Source: JACZQZ01 sp046756945 (lineage in GTDB: Bacteria; Pseudomonadota; Alphaproteobacteria; Rhodospirillales; 2-02-FULL-58-16). From it: a DNA stretch of 24,526 bases. Position numbers and translations under genes: made by a program. Position 1 is the first letter of the stretch; each line of letters begins with the position of its first letter. The notes below the pieces were generated by a model. That model worked only from the letters and a program-made list of their open reading frames with translations, was not told the DNA's origin and ran no database searches. The stretch is from contig JBHHXI010000029.1 of NCBI GenBank assembly GCA_046756945.1, forward strand, positions 1 to 24,526, in the 5' to 3' direction. Below, piece by piece: positions 23,056 to 24,526 of the stretch.

Positions 23056-24318
23056 ATGAACAGAAAGCTTCTTCTCGGCGCTTTGGTCGTCTCTCTGCTG
23101 GCGGGCGGGGGGTACATGTTGACCTACCGGCAGGTACCGTCCGAACCGCCCGAAGTCGGGACGGCGTCGGATCACGGCGCGGCGAAAGCGCAGCCTGCAG
23201 GATCCACGACCCCGACACGACCCGCCGGACATCCCCCGGCGACGCGCGAAAACGCGGGCGCAAGTGGCGGGCACGCCGTGCCGCGATCCGCCCGGTTCCG
23301 TATTGGGCGGGGCAACGTCAAGGCAGTCCTTGATGACGGGAACGACATCTGGATCGGAACCTCGAAGGGACTCATCCACTATGACCGGGCGAGCGAGAAA
23401 TATCTGACCTATGACAACACCTCCGGCCTGCTGTCGAACGGCGTCTTCTACGTCGGCAAGATCAGGCAGGAAATCTGGGTCGGCACCTACGGCGGCGGGT
23501 TGTCCGTGCTCAACCCGGAGAGCGGAAAGTGGCGCAACTACAATATTCCGAACGGGATGGCTGACGCCTTCGTCTACGACGTGCTTGAGGCAGGCTCGGG
23601 CGATATCTGGATCGCCACCTGGTCCGGCGCCAACCGTGTGCTCGGCGGGAACATGGACGACGTCGAAAACTGGCTGCTCTATACGGTAGAGAACACGGAC
23701 GGCGGCCTTCCGAACGACTGGGTCTACGGTCTGGCCGAGGGCACGAACGGCGAGATATGGCTGGCGACCGAAGGCGGGCTTGCGCGCTTCGCGGCCAACA
23801 AATGGGACCACTGGACACACGAGCAGGGCCTGGGCGCGCCCTATGAACTGGTGGCGAACGACATGCCGTTCCGGAGCGACCCGGGTCGGTATTCCAGCCA
23901 TCACGCGCGCCAGAAGGTCGAACAGGGCCTGCAGAATGTCGAGGTCGCGTACAACCCGAACTACATCGTCTCGCTGACCGTTGACCACGCCGGGACGGTC
24001 TGGGCGGGGACCTGGGGTGGCGGGCTGTCACGATTCGACGGTACGGCCTGGCGCACCTTCACCGTGACCGACGGCCTGCCGGGGAACCATGTCTTTGCAC
24101 TCGATACCGATCCCAAGGGCAACGTCTGGATCGGTACCAGCCGCGGGTTGGCGCGCCTCGTGGACGACCGATTCTTGACCTACGGCAAGGCCGACGGCCT
24201 CTATTCAGAGGTCATATTCTCGATCGAATTCGGCGCCGACGGCAGCGCCTGGTTCGGCGGCCTTGAGGGCGTCACCTGGTTCGCGCCCGGGGCGGGGGAG
24301 AGAGATGCCGGAGGGTAG
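23056..24318 (+). CDS. Exported Reg_prop-type beta-propeller protein (copy 2)
   Basis: A 420-residue paralogue of the preceding protein. It has a short N-terminal hydrophobic segment (about 4-22) that may be an uncleaved anchor, then a Pro/Ala/Gly-rich linker (about 30-75), then the propeller: DIWIGTSKGLIHYD, EIWVGTYGGGLSVL, DIWIATWSGANRV, EIWLATEGGLARF, VWAGTWGGGLSRFD and VWIGTSRGLARL. The same loop insertion occurs and ends YNPNYI. It starts 10 bp after copy 1, so a tandem duplication is likely. No catalytic motif is visible. Confidence 0.88.
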   Translation: MNRKLLLGALVVSLLAGGGYMLTYRQVPSEPPEVGTASDHGAAKAQPAGSTTPTRPAGHPPATRENAGASGGHAVPRSARFRIGRGNVKAVLDDGNDIWIGTSKGLIHYDRASEKYLTYDNTSGLLSNGVFYVGKIRQEIWVGTYGGGLSVLNPESGKWRNYNIPNGMADAFVYDVLEAGSGDIWIATWSGANRVLGGNMDDVENWLLYTVENTDGGLPNDWVYGLAEGTNGEIWLATEGGLARFAANKWDHWTHEQGLGAPYELVANDMPFRSDPGRYSSHHARQKVEQGLQNVEVAYNPNYIVSLTVDHAGTVWAGTWGGGLSRFDGTAWRTFTVTDGLPGNHVFALDTDPKGNVWIGTSRGLARLVDDRFLTYGKADGLYSEVIFSIEFGADGSAWFGGLEGVTWFAPGAGERDAGG

Positions 24319-24399
24319 GCGAGGCGCCCCGGTTCGGCGGTGCGGGCCGGCCCGGGCCCGATCGGGCAGTCCCGCCGTATTCATCAGGGGACCGATGCG

Positions 24400-24526
24400 A
24401 TGAAGATCTATCCGTTGATGTTGGTGCTGTCGACGATGGTGCTCGCGCTCGGCCCGGTTCGGCCGGCGGCGGGCGGCCCCCCGGCCCGCCGCCCCCCCGT
24501 ACACCCCGGCCCCAACCATGCCCCCC
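24400..24526 (+). CDS. Start of an exported protein, cut by the window end
   Basis: ATG at 24400 follows AGGGGA and begins a normal signal peptide (MKIYPLMLVLSTMVLALGPV, cleavage near PAAG). About 42 codons are present, then the window ends. The last residues are Pro/Gly/His-rich, but the final 60 bases are full of C runs and may contain base-call errors, so the frame there is uncertain. By position it would be another secreted component of the locus. Confidence 0.5.
   Translation, partial: MKIYPLMLVLSTMVLALGPVRPAAGGPPARRPPVHPGPNHAP

Noticed and set aside
1..24526. tRNA, rRNA or riboswitch
   Set aside because: I looked through the intergenic gaps for cloverleaf or known riboswitch cores by eye and saw none; a covariance search would be needed to exclude small RNAs.

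Overview
The window is GC-rich proteobacterial DNA, most likely alphaproteobacterial. Three things suggest this: the Fnr-type regulator has the C-x2-C-x7-C cysteine layout I associate with alphaproteobacterial FnrL/FNR proteins, there is an IS6-family remnant, and the left edge carries short TTCCCTGTT repeats of a kind I recall from alphaproteobacterial genomes. The taxonomic call is inference. The window is dominated by c-type cytochromes: I count 28 CxxCH haem motifs across seven reading frames. They are accompanied by outer-membrane, folding and haem-attachment proteins.

Left edge (1-562): no intact gene. It holds a cluster of TTCCCTGTT repeats ending in a perfect 19-bp palindrome, and a transposase fragment. 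Minus-strand block (563-5290): an Fnr-type regulator with all the iron-sulfur cysteines, two overlapping triheme cytochrome frames joined at an A9 slippery run (possibly one six-haem protein), and a sensor histidine kinase with no response regulator in view.

Plus-strand block (5458-24526): an NHL-propeller lipoprotein behind an Fnr box; a small tetraheme cytochrome behind a class II-like Fnr promoter with two tandem sites; then, after a hairpin, a long gene train. The train encodes a parvulin prolyl isomerase, an outer-membrane beta-barrel, two c7-type triheme cytochromes, two paralogous helical exported proteins of unknown family, a standalone double PilJ-domain protein, a second NHL lipoprotein, an 11-haem cytochrome, a System II cytochrome c assembly set (ResB, CcsA, and a TPR-thioredoxin), a monohaem cytochrome c, two Reg_prop-type propeller proteins, and a truncated exported protein at the window end.

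My reading is an oxygen-responsive extracellular electron transfer locus. The tetraheme protein (four CxxCH and exactly eight histidines) resembles the Geobacter OmcE-type filament cytochrome. The rest looks like its export, folding, haem-loading and periplasmic wiring apparatus. This functional assignment rests on family resemblance and gene order, not on any database search.
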